Positions 43,316-52,773 are shown, counted from the stretch's first letter. The stretch: DNA of 52,773 nt from an uncultured Bacilli bacterium (GCA_934149245.1 CAKPER010000007.1:1-52773), one strand, 5' to 3'. The notes: generated by a model from the sequence alone, not told the origin. Made by a program: numbers and translations.

Positions 43316-44262
43316 AATTTTGAATACAAAAATAATAATAAATTAGATAATTTAATATTATAGGCTCCTTTCCACAAAAATATCACAATTTTATTTAACA
43401 AATCTACTTCTTTTATTTTATTTATCTCTTTTTTCCAAGTAGGATACTTATCATCTAACCATGTCATAAATTGATTAACATTATCTTTCAAGAAAGAATA
43501 ATCAGCTTTCCTACAACAGATAAACACCATAAAAAGATAAGTATTCATATAATAGTTAATTAAATACTTTGAATTGTTATAATTAAGTTCATGTGCTAAG
43601 TCATCAATATATTGAAGTGATTTAAAAATATTTGTTATTTGTGCTGGATGTCTACCATAACTATTAGAAATAGAATTTGAATTATAAACATAGTTATATC
43701 CTGCATAATCTATATACTGATATCTAGCATTATTAAACAAACAAGTAACATTAAAAATAACATCCTCTAAAAACTCTGTATTTCCAAATTTTATAGAATA
43801 CTTATCTAAAAAATTCTTTCTATACATTTTTCCACAAGTAGCCGAAAAGCGAAAAACATCCCAAACACAAAATTTTGGTGTATTTGCTTGTTTCTTACTT
43901 GGTGTTTCTTTAGTATACCCGCCTAAAACAATATCAGTATTTTCGTCAAAAGCAGAAATATACCTCTCTAAATAATCATTTTCTACATAGTCATCGCTGT
44001 CTACAAATGTTATATAATTTCCTTTTGCCTTTTTTAAACCAAAATTTCTAGAATATGCTGCACCATGATTATCCTGAGTATAAATTTTAATTTTCTTATT
44101 TTTACTAAATTTATTTAATACCTCCAAGGAATTATCAGTTGAACCATCATTAATTAAGATTATTTCAAAATTCTTATAACTTCCATTTAAAATACTATTT
44201 ATACATTTTTCCACATATTTTTCTGCATTATAAACTGGAATAACTACACTGATTTTTTCCAT
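43312..44262 (-). CDS. family 2 glycosyltransferase, paralogue B
   Basis: 316 residues. ISVVIPVYNAEKYVEKCI, ILINDGSTDNSLEVL, NHGAAYSRNFGL and VDSDDYVEND mark the GT2 domain. The C-terminal third is helical and ends hydrophobic, suggesting membrane contact. The ATG at 44262 is chosen because the family start IPVYN then lies at the usual distance; its ribosome binding site is only fair. Confidence 0.92.
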   Translation of the reverse strand: MEKISVVIPVYNAEKYVEKCINSILNGSYKNFEIILINDGSTDNSLEVLNKFSKNKKIKIYTQDNHGAAYSRNFGLKKAKGNYITFVDSDDYVENDYLERYISAFDENTDIVLGGYTKETPSKKQANTPKFCVWDVFRFSATCGKMYRKNFLDKYSIKFGNTEFLEDVIFNVTCLFNNARYQYIDYAGYNYVYNSNSISNSYGRHPAQITNIFKSLQYIDDLAHELNYNNSKYLINYYMNTYLFMVFICCRKADYSFLKDNVNQFMTWLDDKYPTWKKEINKIKEVDLLNKIVIFLWKGAYNIKLSNLLLFLYSKL

Positions 44263-44329
44263 CAATAACACTTCCCTTCTAATAAAAACAAACAACATTG
44301 TAATAAAGCTTGAAACAGTAACAATACTT

Positions 44330-45310
44330 TTACTGTTGCCGATAAAACACTTTGTGAACTAACTTTAAGAATAAGTTACTAAAATGAAATTTATAAGAAA
44401 CTATTAATAAAAAAATAGCAGCATTAACTTTAATTGGCTCATCTATAATATAGTTAAATTTAAATTTAAGATTATATGTTTTAAAATATGTTTTAAAAAA
44501 ACTAAATCCTTCATAATAATAATCTTTCAATTCATCTAAAGATAGTACAATTGCTTTATCAAACAAATAACTACAAAAAATTTTATAATAAAAATTTCTA
44601 ATATGAATTCTATTATTTTCTAAAAACTTTTTATTTGAAGTAATGTCTCCTAACACTTTTATAGTTTCTAAAATATCATTATTTTTTTTTAGTTCAAAAT
44701 CATGAGTAACAGAAACAATATTATCAAAATAATTATATCCTATATAAGGAATTACTTTAATTTTTGAAGTATTAGCATATACACTCATGGAAAAAACAAT
44801 ATCTTCAGCTATTTTTAAATTATTAAATTTTATTTTATTTTTTATTAAAAATTCTCTCTTGTAAAGTTTAGCCCAAATGCTAACTTGCCTAAATTTGGAC
44901 CAATCATTGTTTTTTAATTCTTGAGAAAGATTAATTTTTCCATCATTACCTACTGCTCTATACCCGCTAATTACAACATCATTTGTTCCTATATTTCTAA
45001 TTAATTCTTCAACAAATTCCTTATCTAAATAATCATCAGCATCCAAAAAAGTTATATAATCACCAGTAGAAACCTCAATTCCTTTATTCCTTGTTTTTCC
45101 AACGCCCATATTTTCTTGATCAAAAATTTTAATAATGTTGGGATATTTTTTCTCCCACTTTTTTATAATATTTAATGAATTATCTTTTGAACCATCATTT
45201 ATTAAAATAAGTTCAATACTCTTATAAGTTTGGTTTAATACACTCTTTATAGCCTTTTCAACAAGTTTTTCAGCATTATAAACTGGTACAATAACAGAAA
45301 CTTTCTTCAT
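44330..45310 (-). CDS. family 2 glycosyltransferase, paralogue C
   Basis: 326 residues. VSVIVPVYNAEKLVEKAI, ILINDGSKDNSLNII, NMGVGKTRNKGI and LDADDYLDKE mark the GT2 domain. The ATG at 45310 has GGAGGAG seven or eight bases upstream. First of the three similar genes after the flippase. Confidence 0.92.
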   Translation of the reverse strand: MKKVSVIVPVYNAEKLVEKAIKSVLNQTYKSIELILINDGSKDNSLNIIKKWEKKYPNIIKIFDQENMGVGKTRNKGIEVSTGDYITFLDADDYLDKEFVEELIRNIGTNDVVISGYRAVGNDGKINLSQELKNNDWSKFRQVSIWAKLYKREFLIKNKIKFNNLKIAEDIVFSMSVYANTSKIKVIPYIGYNYFDNIVSVTHDFELKKNNDILETIKVLGDITSNKKFLENNRIHIRNFYYKIFCSYLFDKAIVLSLDELKDYYYEGFSFFKTYFKTYNLKFKFNYIIDEPIKVNAAIFLLIVSYKFHFSNLFLKLVHKVFYRQQ

Positions 45311-45372
45311 AATAAACTCCTCCAAAATTCCAATAATAAAATCTTTTTATTTTCAATATTTTCATAAAAAGA

Positions 45373-46782
45373 CTATATTAATTCAGTTAAAATATTGAGT
45401 ATTTTATTTTTATATTTTATTATCATGAAAACACAAGCTACTAACAAAATTGAATATCTTAAAATAAAATTACAATTACTTAAAATAATAATTAATAAAA
45501 GCATTAATAAAATCACAGACAATAAAAATATATACTTTAAATCATAAATTTTTCTCTTTTCAACTTTCCTCATTCCATAATAATGAAACATAAATAACAG
45601 AAAATAACTAATTAAAGTAGTGTAAGCAGCAGCATAATATCCAAACTTCTTAATAAATATAAAATTTAAAATAATATTTAATATTGCAGCCATAACAGAA
45701 TAGGTTGCAATCTGAGAATTCTTTTTATAAAAATATTCAATATCATAGAAAAAAATATACATAATTTGAAAAAAGAAGCCAATACAAATAGGTGCAATTA
45801 AATTAATAGCTGGATAATAGTCTTTTGTCAAAAATATCTTTATTAATTCTGGTGACACACATATTAATCCAACACATAAAACAAACGATAATGATATTAA
45901 CACTTTTGAATTTGATTTAATAGTATCTATTTCGTTATTTTTTAATCTTCTATAAACCCATGGTGACCATGGATTGAATAATTGAACTAACAATGCATAT
46001 AATAGATTAGAAATTGTATAAGCCATACTATAAATTCCTGCATTAGCAGCTCCAGTTAAATTTTTAATCATCAACAAATCACAGCTAGAAAGAATTACTT
46101 GAGCTAACAAATGTGGAATCATTGGAATACAAATTTTTAATGATTTTTTTACATAATCTTTATTATAAGTAAATTTTCCCTTAAAACAAATCAAAAAAGC
46201 ACAAATAACTCCAAAAATAATATTAAAAGTATCAATTCCAACAATTCTTCCCAAATACTTTTTATCCGTTAATAATACAGCAAAAACAAGTGAACAAATT
46301 TGAGAAACAGGATTACTCAAAATATTATAAATAAAAGTCCATTTATAGTTGTTTTTAAAATTCCAATAAGTAACCACAATCGTGCATGAATTTATTAAAA
46401 ACATCATTAAAAACATCAAACTCATCAATTTAGTATCAAATCCAAGAAAATAATTAAAATACTTAGAAAATATCAAATAAATGAAATACGTAAATAAACA
46501 AAACATAGAAGAAAAAATGTATATAGACGATAGATACTCAAAATCATTTCCTTTTATATCTAAAAGCATTCTATTAATTGCTATATACATCGATAATAAG
46601 CAAATTATATTAAAAATGCCTTTCATAGTCATAAAACTAGTTGCAATTCCTAAATCTGATAAACTGATTATTCTAGTTAAAAAGATTGTTGTAACTAAAG
46701 ATACCAACATTGAAATTACTATAGTAACAATATTGCAAATAATTGAAATTAAAGTTTTTTTACCATCAAGTTCTCTATTCAT
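45373..46782 (-). CDS. polysaccharide flippase (Wzx-like, MOP superfamily)
   Basis: 469 residues with about 12-14 membrane helices, starting KKTLISIICNIVTIVISML and LTRIISLSDLGIATSFMT, the usual Wzx/PST beginning. It flips undecaprenyl-linked repeat units across the membrane. The ATG overlaps the DUF2304 stop by 8 bases. Its presence indicates a Wzx-type route, although no Wzy polymerase is obvious; the DUF2142 or GT-C membrane proteins may fill that gap. Confidence 0.9.
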   Translation of the reverse strand: MNRELDGKKTLISIICNIVTIVISMLVSLVTTIFLTRIISLSDLGIATSFMTMKGIFNIICLLSMYIAINRMLLDIKGNDFEYLSSIYIFSSMFCLFTYFIYLIFSKYFNYFLGFDTKLMSLMFLMMFLINSCTIVVTYWNFKNNYKWTFIYNILSNPVSQICSLVFAVLLTDKKYLGRIVGIDTFNIIFGVICAFLICFKGKFTYNKDYVKKSLKICIPMIPHLLAQVILSSCDLLMIKNLTGAANAGIYSMAYTISNLLYALLVQLFNPWSPWVYRRLKNNEIDTIKSNSKVLISLSFVLCVGLICVSPELIKIFLTKDYYPAINLIAPICIGFFFQIMYIFFYDIEYFYKKNSQIATYSVMAAILNIILNFIFIKKFGYYAAAYTTLISYFLLFMFHYYGMRKVEKRKIYDLKYIFLLSVILLMLLLIIILSNCNFILRYSILLVACVFMIIKYKNKILNILTELI

Positions 46783-47116
46783 CTTTTTTTCCTCTTTTTA
46801 AAATGGATAATTCTTGAATTAATAATCTCAACTTTCTATCTTGTTCTGAATTAATTACTGTATTTGAAATATTTATTATTACTAACACAGCTATAATAAT
46901 AGATAATACCATATTAGAAGCTGTCTGAAAGCCTAATAATTTTGTTAAAAACAGTAAAAATCCTGGTATAAGTGTAAAAACAATAATTAAAGCAAACATT
47001 AATATCCAAATAATAGCATACTTTATATTAACTTTTTCCTTAGCAATCAATCTAATAATAAAAATTATAATTAAAAAACTAAATAAAATTGCAAATAAAG
47101 TCAAATTTAAACTCAT
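46775..47116 (-). CDS. DUF2304 membrane protein
   Basis: 113 residues with three membrane helices and a short coiled C-terminus (SEQDRKLRLLIQELSILK), the DUF2304 pattern. These small proteins regularly sit next to DPM1-like glycosyltransferases, as here: its ATG overlaps the glycosyltransferase stop (ATGA). Probably a partner subunit for that enzyme. Confidence 0.88.
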   Translation of the reverse strand: MSLNLTLFAILFSFLIIIFIIRLIAKEKVNIKYAIIWILMFALIIVFTLIPGFLLFLTKLLGFQTASNMVLSIIIAVLVIINISNTVINSEQDRKLRLLIQELSILKRGKKDE

Positions 47117-47829
47117 TTATCAGACACCCCTAACCCAATAATTATAATAGAAAGAATAACATTAACCATATAGTAAACATTTTTCCAAGCTTTAATACTA
47201 GATACTCCATTCTCTCTTTCATTCATACTAACAGGAATTTCTTCAACCCTATATCCTAAGCGTAATACCTCAGTAGTAGAAACAGGTTCAGGGTATTCAA
47301 CAGGATAATTATTAGCAAATCTTTCAATTAATTTTTTATCAACTGCCCTAAATCCACTAGTAGTATCATAAATTTTTTTTCTTGTAATTATTTTTATAAA
47401 AAATGAAATTAATTTTATTCCTATTCTTCTTGCACGACTAGTTTTAAACTCACTTGAGCTTTTATCAATAAATCTCGAACCAATTACCATATCTGCCTTT
47501 TTATCTTTAAGTGGTTTAATAATATTTTCTACATATCTAACATCATGTTGACCATCACCATCAAATTGAACAGCAACATCATAGCCATGCTCATAAGCAT
47601 ATTTATATCCCGTTTGGACGGCACCACCTATACCTAAATTATGAATTAAAGAAATATACGGGATATTATTTTCTTTACATATTTTTTCTGTTTTATCTTT
47701 AGAACCATCATTCACTATAATAACATCATAATTAGTTTTATATTTTTCATTGTGTTTTACAATTCTTTTATAGTTATTCAATACATTTTCTTCCTCATTA
47801 TATGACGGAATAATCAATAGTACTTTCAT
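47113..47829 (-). CDS. polyprenyl-phosphate glycosyltransferase (DPM1-like GT2)
   Basis: 238 residues. LLIIPSYNEEENVLNNY, VIIVNDGSKDKT, LGIGGAVQTGYKYA and QFDGDGQHD (with the DxD metal site) are the dolichyl-phosphate mannose synthase-like signature; YDTTSGFRAVDKK is also typical. It makes a lipid-linked sugar such as undecaprenyl-phosphate-glucose on the inner face, the donor for GT-C or DUF2142-type enzymes in the same operon. The ATG at 47829 has GAGGTG upstream. Confidence 0.92.
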   Translation of the reverse strand: MKVLLIIPSYNEEENVLNNYKRIVKHNEKYKTNYDVIIVNDGSKDKTEKICKENNIPYISLIHNLGIGGAVQTGYKYAYEHGYDVAVQFDGDGQHDVRYVENIIKPLKDKKADMVIGSRFIDKSSSEFKTSRARRIGIKLISFFIKIITRKKIYDTTSGFRAVDKKLIERFANNYPVEYPEPVSTTEVLRLGYRVEEIPVSMNERENGVSSIKAWKNVYYMVNVILSIIIIGLGVSDK

Positions 47830-47885
47830 CTTACACCTCATCATCTAAGAAAAGTATATCATCAATTACATATTTTTACAATAAA

Positions 47886-50237
47886 TTAGTAAAAATATGT
47901 AATTAAATAAAACAATGTCTGAAATAACATAATGTTACAAAAAGAATACACAAAACTATTGCTCAAATTAATTTTTTTTGTTTTAGGCATACAATATAAT
48001 GCAATAAAAATCAATAAAGGAATAAAATATCTTCCCTGCACACCATCGACATAATCAAGCTTATAAGTAGACCAGCAAAAATACATTGAAGCAAATATTC
48101 CAGCAATAGAAATTAATAATGATAGCAAAAAAGTAACTTTCTTATACTTTAATTTTGAAGTATCAATTAACGTATTTTTATGACTTAAAATTAATAAAAT
48201 CAAACAAATAATCCAACAATAAATAGAAAAATCACTTAATGCAAATCTAAACCAACTAAAATTACCTACTAATCCCTTAACATAAAACCAACCATTTAAT
48301 TGTATTGTATTTATCGCAATTGGAATAAGTTTTAATGGATTATTTAAAATATAATTAAAATTTTTAGTAGCAGAGCCATCTAAAATAGCACCAGAATTTA
48401 TCAAAACATTTCCAACTAAATAATTAGATAATAAAGAAATTAAAATTATCGATAAATAATACATAAATTTATGCTTTTTATTTTTAAAACATTTATTTGG
48501 AATAAAAATTAAAAACAAGATTAAAGGAACATACACAATTTTTACAGTAAACATAACAATTAAAAACAAACATGGAATAACAATGTCCCTAATTTTTATA
48601 ACTCTTTTTGATAAAATTAATTCAACAACATATGAAGCAAACAATAAAGATAAAGAATTTAAAATAGCGTCATATGATAATGAAGTAATTTGTTGTATAA
48701 ACATCGGAGTAAGTCCAATAAATAAAATAACATTTTTATATTTAGGACAAATTTTGATAGCAAGTAACAAAATTAAGAATGAAACAATAAAATTTCCCAA
48801 TCTTGCAAAATAGAAAATCATAACTGGAGAATTTGTGAAAACATCAATAATTTTAATCGAAAAGGCTTGAAATAAATGACCTAAAAATGATTTTGAAACT
48901 TTACTACTAGCCCCCAACATTACATTTCTTTTTTCATTTTTTCCATTTTTTAAACAAGTTTTTACATCATTCAAATTAGACACACTATCTCTTACTTGAG
49001 CTCCAGAATAATTTAAACATTCTATATTATCAGGAATTTCTATATTCGTAACCTTACTACCATTAAGACCATTTTGAGATAAATTATATGAGATATAAAA
49101 ATGAGCTGGTTCATCAGGAATTTCTAATGGCGGATTAAAAATTAAAAACGTTCCGAAATAAAACAATGATATTAGCAAAAATGTAGTTTCTTTCAATTTT
49201 TTAGTTTTATTAATTATGTAATTAATTACAAAAAAAGCAACAATTATAGCAGATATAATTAAATATTTTAAATTAACAATATTATGTGCTTTTTTTAAAT
49301 AAATAGTCGGCTCTTTGGTTTTCTTATTAGAAAATAAGGCAACCGAATTCTTTTTTGTAGCATTTTTAGGAATAACTTTTAATTTATAATCTTGTATTTT
49401 TTCTTTTTTTATTACTGGAGTATCTAAACAATAATCACTAGCATTTTTTAATACACTAGTATTAATAGTTTTTTTATAAACTTCTTTATTATCATTAAAT
49501 AACTCAAAAGTTAAATCTGAATTGTTTTTTCTATCATATGTTCCAAATACTAAACATATTCTATCAACATTCTGATTCACTTTATAATCAGAAAAATCAA
49601 TATTTTTACTACCATTAATAAGAGGAATCGTATCATCTGAAACAACCTGACTATATGTTAATATATCATCATTCCTTTCAAAAAATGTCACCATATAATA
49701 CAGACTTCCTAAAAAAAAGAGAAAAACAAATAAATTTTGAGGTAAAAACTTAAAAATAACTTTGATGTATTTTATATTTATAAACTGATTCCATTTTCTT
49801 AAAATTATTGAATACAAACGTTTAATTCCATCAAATGAAATATTATAGTCATCATCAAAAATAGATTGTTTAAAATAATAATCAATGATCAATACAATCA
49901 AAAATCCTACTCCCCTAGATAAAAGTAATGGTAATAGAAAACCATGATATAACTTAGCAATAGCAAACTGTTTAAATAACAAAATTAATATTCCAATCAC
50001 CATAAACTTAACAAATTTTTTAAATTCAAAATTGCACTTTTTGTGTCTAAATACATACTTTAAACACAAAAAATAATTGCAAATTAATGAAAATAACATT
50101 GAGATAAAAGAAGCAACATATATATTAGCAATAACACAACATAATTTGTAAGTCAAAGTACTAATCAAAATCATACCTAATTCTGAAATTAAAAATCTAA
50201 ATTCAAATTTATTTAATAACTTTTTTAGTTGGCTCAT
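47886..50237 (-). CDS. GtrA-like / DUF2142 fusion membrane protein
   Basis: 783 residues. The first ~150 residues form four helices with SLICNYFLCLKYVF, resembling the N-F-x-x-x-R-x-x-V-F motif of GtrA flippases of lipid-linked sugars. A soluble outer domain (about 200-310) follows, then 10 or more helices of DUF2142 with NPPLEIPDEPAHFYISY and QGRYFIPLL. DUF2142 proteins are GT-C-like and sit in polysaccharide operons. The fusion would join flipping of the donor with its use outside. The ATG at 50237 lies 4 bases after the previous stop; GTG at 50252 is an alternative. Confidence 0.75.
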   Translation of the reverse strand: MSQLKKLLNKFEFRFLISELGMILISTLTYKLCCVIANIYVASFISMLFSLICNYFLCLKYVFRHKKCNFEFKKFVKFMVIGILILLFKQFAIAKLYHGFLLPLLLSRGVGFLIVLIIDYYFKQSIFDDDYNISFDGIKRLYSIILRKWNQFINIKYIKVIFKFLPQNLFVFLFFLGSLYYMVTFFERNDDILTYSQVVSDDTIPLINGSKNIDFSDYKVNQNVDRICLVFGTYDRKNNSDLTFELFNDNKEVYKKTINTSVLKNASDYCLDTPVIKKEKIQDYKLKVIPKNATKKNSVALFSNKKTKEPTIYLKKAHNIVNLKYLIISAIIVAFFVINYIINKTKKLKETTFLLISLFYFGTFLIFNPPLEIPDEPAHFYISYNLSQNGLNGSKVTNIEIPDNIECLNYSGAQVRDSVSNLNDVKTCLKNGKNEKRNVMLGASSKVSKSFLGHLFQAFSIKIIDVFTNSPVMIFYFARLGNFIVSFLILLLAIKICPKYKNVILFIGLTPMFIQQITSLSYDAILNSLSLLFASYVVELILSKRVIKIRDIVIPCLFLIVMFTVKIVYVPLILFLIFIPNKCFKNKKHKFMYYLSIILISLLSNYLVGNVLINSGAILDGSATKNFNYILNNPLKLIPIAINTIQLNGWFYVKGLVGNFSWFRFALSDFSIYCWIICLILLILSHKNTLIDTSKLKYKKVTFLLSLLISIAGIFASMYFCWSTYKLDYVDGVQGRYFIPLLIFIALYCMPKTKKINLSNSFVYSFCNIMLFQTLFYLITYFY

Positions 50238-50241
50238 CTCT

Positions 50242-52410
50242 TTATTCACCACTCTTTCTATCTAATCTAAAAGCATAGTCATAACTCATATTATCATTAT
50301 AAAACTTATCACTTAATAGCCTTTTTCCCCATTTATCACACATATAGTCCGTTTCCTTTTTAAACCTTTTAATTTGATCTTCACTCATATCATTTCCTCT
50401 AGATAAAGATTCATAATGAAATAATTCCACATTAGGAAGAACAACATTATAATAGCCACTATCTAATAGTTTTAAATTAAAATCAACATCATTATAAGCA
50501 ACCTTCAAATCTTCTTCAAGTCCACCTACACTTAAATATTTTTCCTTTTTTACCATTAAACACGCTGCTGTTACACAAGACCAGTCATATACAGATACTA
50601 GCCTTCCAAAATAACCATATTGCATTCTACCTGTAGATACAAAAGCATGCATTGCAATGCCTCCTACTCCAACTACTACTCCAGAGTGCTGTATAGTTTG
50701 ATTAGGATAAAGTAATTTTGCTCCTACACATCCTATATGTTTTTGACTTGCATATCCTACCATATCATGAAGCCAAGATGAAGTAATAACCTCAGTATCA
50801 TTATTAAGAAAAACAATATACTCTCCACTAGCTTCTTTAGCAGCTTCATTATTTATATAAGAATAATTAAATTCACACTCTAATCTCTTTACTTTAAAAT
50901 TATTATGCTTATTCTTATAACTATTCATTAAAGCAAAAGTCTCTTCTTCTCTACTATTATTATCAACAACAATAACTTCATAATTAGAATACTCTGTTTT
51001 CTCATAAATAGATTTTAAGCAAGTATCTAACACATCTTTTTTGTCTTTAGTTGGTATAATAATACTAATTTTAGGCTCTTTTTTATATAAATATTCAATT
51101 CTATACATCTCAGGACTACCAATTAAATGAACATTAGCCATTATATGATTTCTTTTAAAATAATCTTCTAATGCTCTTTTTCCAGCATCATATGCATAAT
51201 TTTTATGACTTCCACCACTAGATGTAGAGCCCTCTGTCATTCTCCAATGATATAAAATTTTACTAACATGTCCTATATTTTTAGTCTCATCAATAACTCT
51301 TAAAAACAAATCATAATCTTGAGCCCCATTATATTCTCCTCGAAAACCACCTATCTTATCTATAATACTTTTTCTAATCACAGTAAAATGACAAAAATAA
51401 TTAGAAGATAAAAAAGTATCTAAAGAAAAATCTGGTTTAAAATGAGGAAAACATCTTTCTCCATTATAATCTAATTTATCTTCATCACTATAAATTAAAT
51501 CTAAATTTTTATCGTCATTTAGTTTCTCTACCATATAATATAATGCATCTCTATCTAAAACATCATCATTATCAACAAGCCCTATAAACTCTCCCTTAGC
51601 TAATTCTAAAGCACTATTAGTAGCCTCACTAATATGACCATTCTTTTTTCTATAAACAACTTTTACTTTTTCATACTTATTTTCATATTCTTTTAAGACA
51701 CTAATAGTCTCTTTTTTGGAAGATGCATCATCACTAAGACAAATTTCAAAATTATCATAACTTTGATTTAATATGCTATCTAAACATTCTCTTAATAATT
51801 TCTCTGAAACATTATATACAGGAATTACAATACTAATTAATGGCTGATAAGAAAACTTTTTATGTTCTTTAGAGCTCTCTTGCTCTTTTAACCATTTTCT
51901 ATAATCCTCATCTACTAACGGATTATAAAATAATTCATCAACATTTTTACTTTCTACATTATTAGAAAAAGATTTTAAATATTGTTTAATCATTCTTGGA
52001 GGAATTAAAAAATGATGTCTAACCCACATTAATTTAACTGTTTTTACTATAATTTTAGGAAGACGCTTAAATATATTAAATCCTCTTCTAAGTCTTATTT
52101 TAATTCTAAACAAAACTCTTGATAAAATAGAGACATTCTGTTTTAAAATAAATTTATTATTATAATAAACCTCTACTATTTTATCATTTTTTTCTAAACA
52201 CACATAAATATTAAAATCATCACTCTTTATTTTTTTTATTCTATTTACAACATATTTCTTATCTAAAATAATCTTTTCCTCAAATTTTCTCTCTTTCCCA
52301 TCTACCAGCACACTAATTTTATCTTTATCTTTACAAATACCTTGTAATTCTATTTTAGCATTCCTTATACCATCAATATTTACAGATATTATTTTAAAAT
52401 TTGTCTTCAT
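50242..52410 (-). CDS. two-domain family 2 glycosyltransferase
   Basis: 722 residues. An N-terminal beta-rich part (about 1-95) and a basic linker, then GT2 domain 1 (ISIVIPVYNVSEKLLRECL, LSDDASSKKE, VDNDDVLD) and GT2 domain 2 (ISIIIPTKDKKDVLDTCL, VVDNNSREEET, LNNDTEV, then VGAKLLYPNQTIQHSGVVVG and HYESLSRG). The second domain is of the rhamnosyltransferase kind. Twin-domain enzymes of this sort build rhamnose-rich or alternating-linkage glycans. ATG with AGGAGG upstream. Confidence 0.92.
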   Translation of the reverse strand: MKTNFKIISVNIDGIRNAKIELQGICKDKDKISVLVDGKERKFEEKIILDKKYVVNRIKKIKSDDFNIYVCLEKNDKIVEVYYNNKFILKQNVSILSRVLFRIKIRLRRGFNIFKRLPKIIVKTVKLMWVRHHFLIPPRMIKQYLKSFSNNVESKNVDELFYNPLVDEDYRKWLKEQESSKEHKKFSYQPLISIVIPVYNVSEKLLRECLDSILNQSYDNFEICLSDDASSKKETISVLKEYENKYEKVKVVYRKKNGHISEATNSALELAKGEFIGLVDNDDVLDRDALYYMVEKLNDDKNLDLIYSDEDKLDYNGERCFPHFKPDFSLDTFLSSNYFCHFTVIRKSIIDKIGGFRGEYNGAQDYDLFLRVIDETKNIGHVSKILYHWRMTEGSTSSGGSHKNYAYDAGKRALEDYFKRNHIMANVHLIGSPEMYRIEYLYKKEPKISIIIPTKDKKDVLDTCLKSIYEKTEYSNYEVIVVDNNSREEETFALMNSYKNKHNNFKVKRLECEFNYSYINNEAAKEASGEYIVFLNNDTEVITSSWLHDMVGYASQKHIGCVGAKLLYPNQTIQHSGVVVGVGGIAMHAFVSTGRMQYGYFGRLVSVYDWSCVTAACLMVKKEKYLSVGGLEEDLKVAYNDVDFNLKLLDSGYYNVVLPNVELFHYESLSRGNDMSEDQIKRFKKETDYMCDKWGKRLLSDKFYNDNMSYDYAFRLDRKSGE

Positions 52411-52418
52411 ACTTCCTC

Positions 52419-52653
52419 CTATAAAACTTTTTTTTCAATATAACATTGATAAATATAACTTGGATTTTCATAATACATACTACTATTATAATTATCTATC
52501 TTTAGAATAATCCACAATGACATTACTTCAATTAGATTTTTAATATAATTTTTATGATTATTATCTATCATAATAATTATCTTTTGTAAATCTTCCAGCA
52601 ATAATTCTAGGATTATCTACTTTTGCATATCTTCCATGATATACAATCTGCAT
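52419..52653 (-). pseudogene. probable broken small gene between ABC permease and glycosyltransferase
   Basis: ATG at 52653 has a perfect AGGAGGG site, yet the frame closes after 28 codons (MQIVYHGRYAKVDNPRIIA, then GRFTKDNYYDR). Another frame then stays open to 52419, ending ...NPSYIYQCYIEKKVL. Strong initiation, short frame and a following open frame suggest a frameshifted gene of about 75 codons, or a real 28-residue peptide. The YHG start recalls DUF3990 proteins, but that is weak. No function is offered. Confidence 0.4.
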
Positions 52654-52662
52654 ATAACCCTC

Positions 52663-52773
52663 CTAAACTTCTTCTGCAAAACCTTTTTGCAATTTCTCAA
52701 ATATAAAATAACCTAATATAAAAATAATAATACTAAAAATACTAACAATTCCAAGGTCATAAATATTTGGCAT
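52663..52773 (-). CDS. C-terminal end of an ABC-2-type polysaccharide export permease (cut by window edge)
   Basis: Only the last 36 residues are present: a membrane helix (about 8-24) followed by GYFIFEKLQKGFAEEV and TAG. The ending G-Y-x-x-F-x-K-L-x-x-x-F-A-E is typical of TagG/Wzm-like ABC-2 permeases that export teichoic acids or O-antigens. The ATP-binding partner is not found between it and the glycosyltransferase, so it must lie upstream of the window or elsewhere. Confidence 0.6.
   Translation of the reverse strand: MPNIYDLGIVSIFSIIIFILGYFIFEKLQKGFAEEV

Noticed and set aside
1..52773. Mycoplasma genetic code (TGA as Trp)
   Set aside because: TGA ends several genes with good coupling to the next start (for example the ATGA overlaps near 43312 and 47113), and TGG is used for Trp.

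Overview
The window is very AT-rich (roughly three quarters A+T by eye) with dense, mostly minus-strand genes, strong AGGAGG-type ribosome binding sites, U-tract terminators and sigma-A-like promoters (TTGACA/TATAAT). SUF genes with SufU, RNase HIII, LLH holin, sortase B, a PASTA-tailed penicillin-binding protein and a TTG/GTG-tolerant start pattern point to a Bacillota/Bacilli-type bacterium, probably an uncultured host-associated lineage with a reduced genome. TGA is a stop and TGG encodes Trp, so the mycoplasma code is not used.

Layout. 1-3.5 kb: 5' end of a probable prolyl-tRNA synthetase gene, then a compact SUF iron-sulfur operon (sufC, a short sufB/D-family gene, sufS, sufU) that closes with its own terminator and has no full-length sufB. 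3.5-6.5 kb: small membrane proteins, a class B sortase and a LemA-like protein. 6.5-10 kb: a shortened division/cell-wall cluster (rsmH, ftsL-like, pbpB). 10-12.3 kb: an HTH protein with twelve 30-residue TPR-like repeats, under a promoter whose spacer is a perfect palindrome. 12.4-13.0 kb: debris of two surface-adhesin genes. 13-15 kb: thioredoxin, a possible ADP-ribosyltransferase and CvpA. 15.2-19.4 kb: rnhC, followed by a 3.1-kb insert (LysR, radical-SAM-like protein, HAD phosphatase) flanked by direct repeats of the rnhC 3' end. 19.4-25.8 kb: rdgB, trpS, relA, two tail-anchored proteins and mscL. 25.8-32.7 kb: transketolase, holin, tRNA-His, an XRE regulator, two pilin-like genes around ung, and a putative zincin. 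32.7-38.8 kb: a membrane XRE sensor with two fused ABC ATPase-permeases. 39-52.8 kb: one long surface-polysaccharide operon from an ABC-2 permease end down to galE, with glycosyltransferases, a flippase and large membrane glycosyltransferase-like proteins.

The most striking structure is not a protein. Upstream of trpS lies a complete classical attenuator: its own promoter, a 23-codon leader peptide with one Trp codon, and three mutually exclusive hairpins ending in a terminator. Upstream of relA, the next gene, there is a second promoter, a 38-codon leader ORF and a terminator placed just before the relA ribosome binding site. Low-GC Gram-positive bacteria usually control trpS with a T-box, which is not visible here. 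The paired leader-peptide regulators of tRNA charging (trpS) and the stringent response (relA) are the best candidate for a previously undescribed arrangement.
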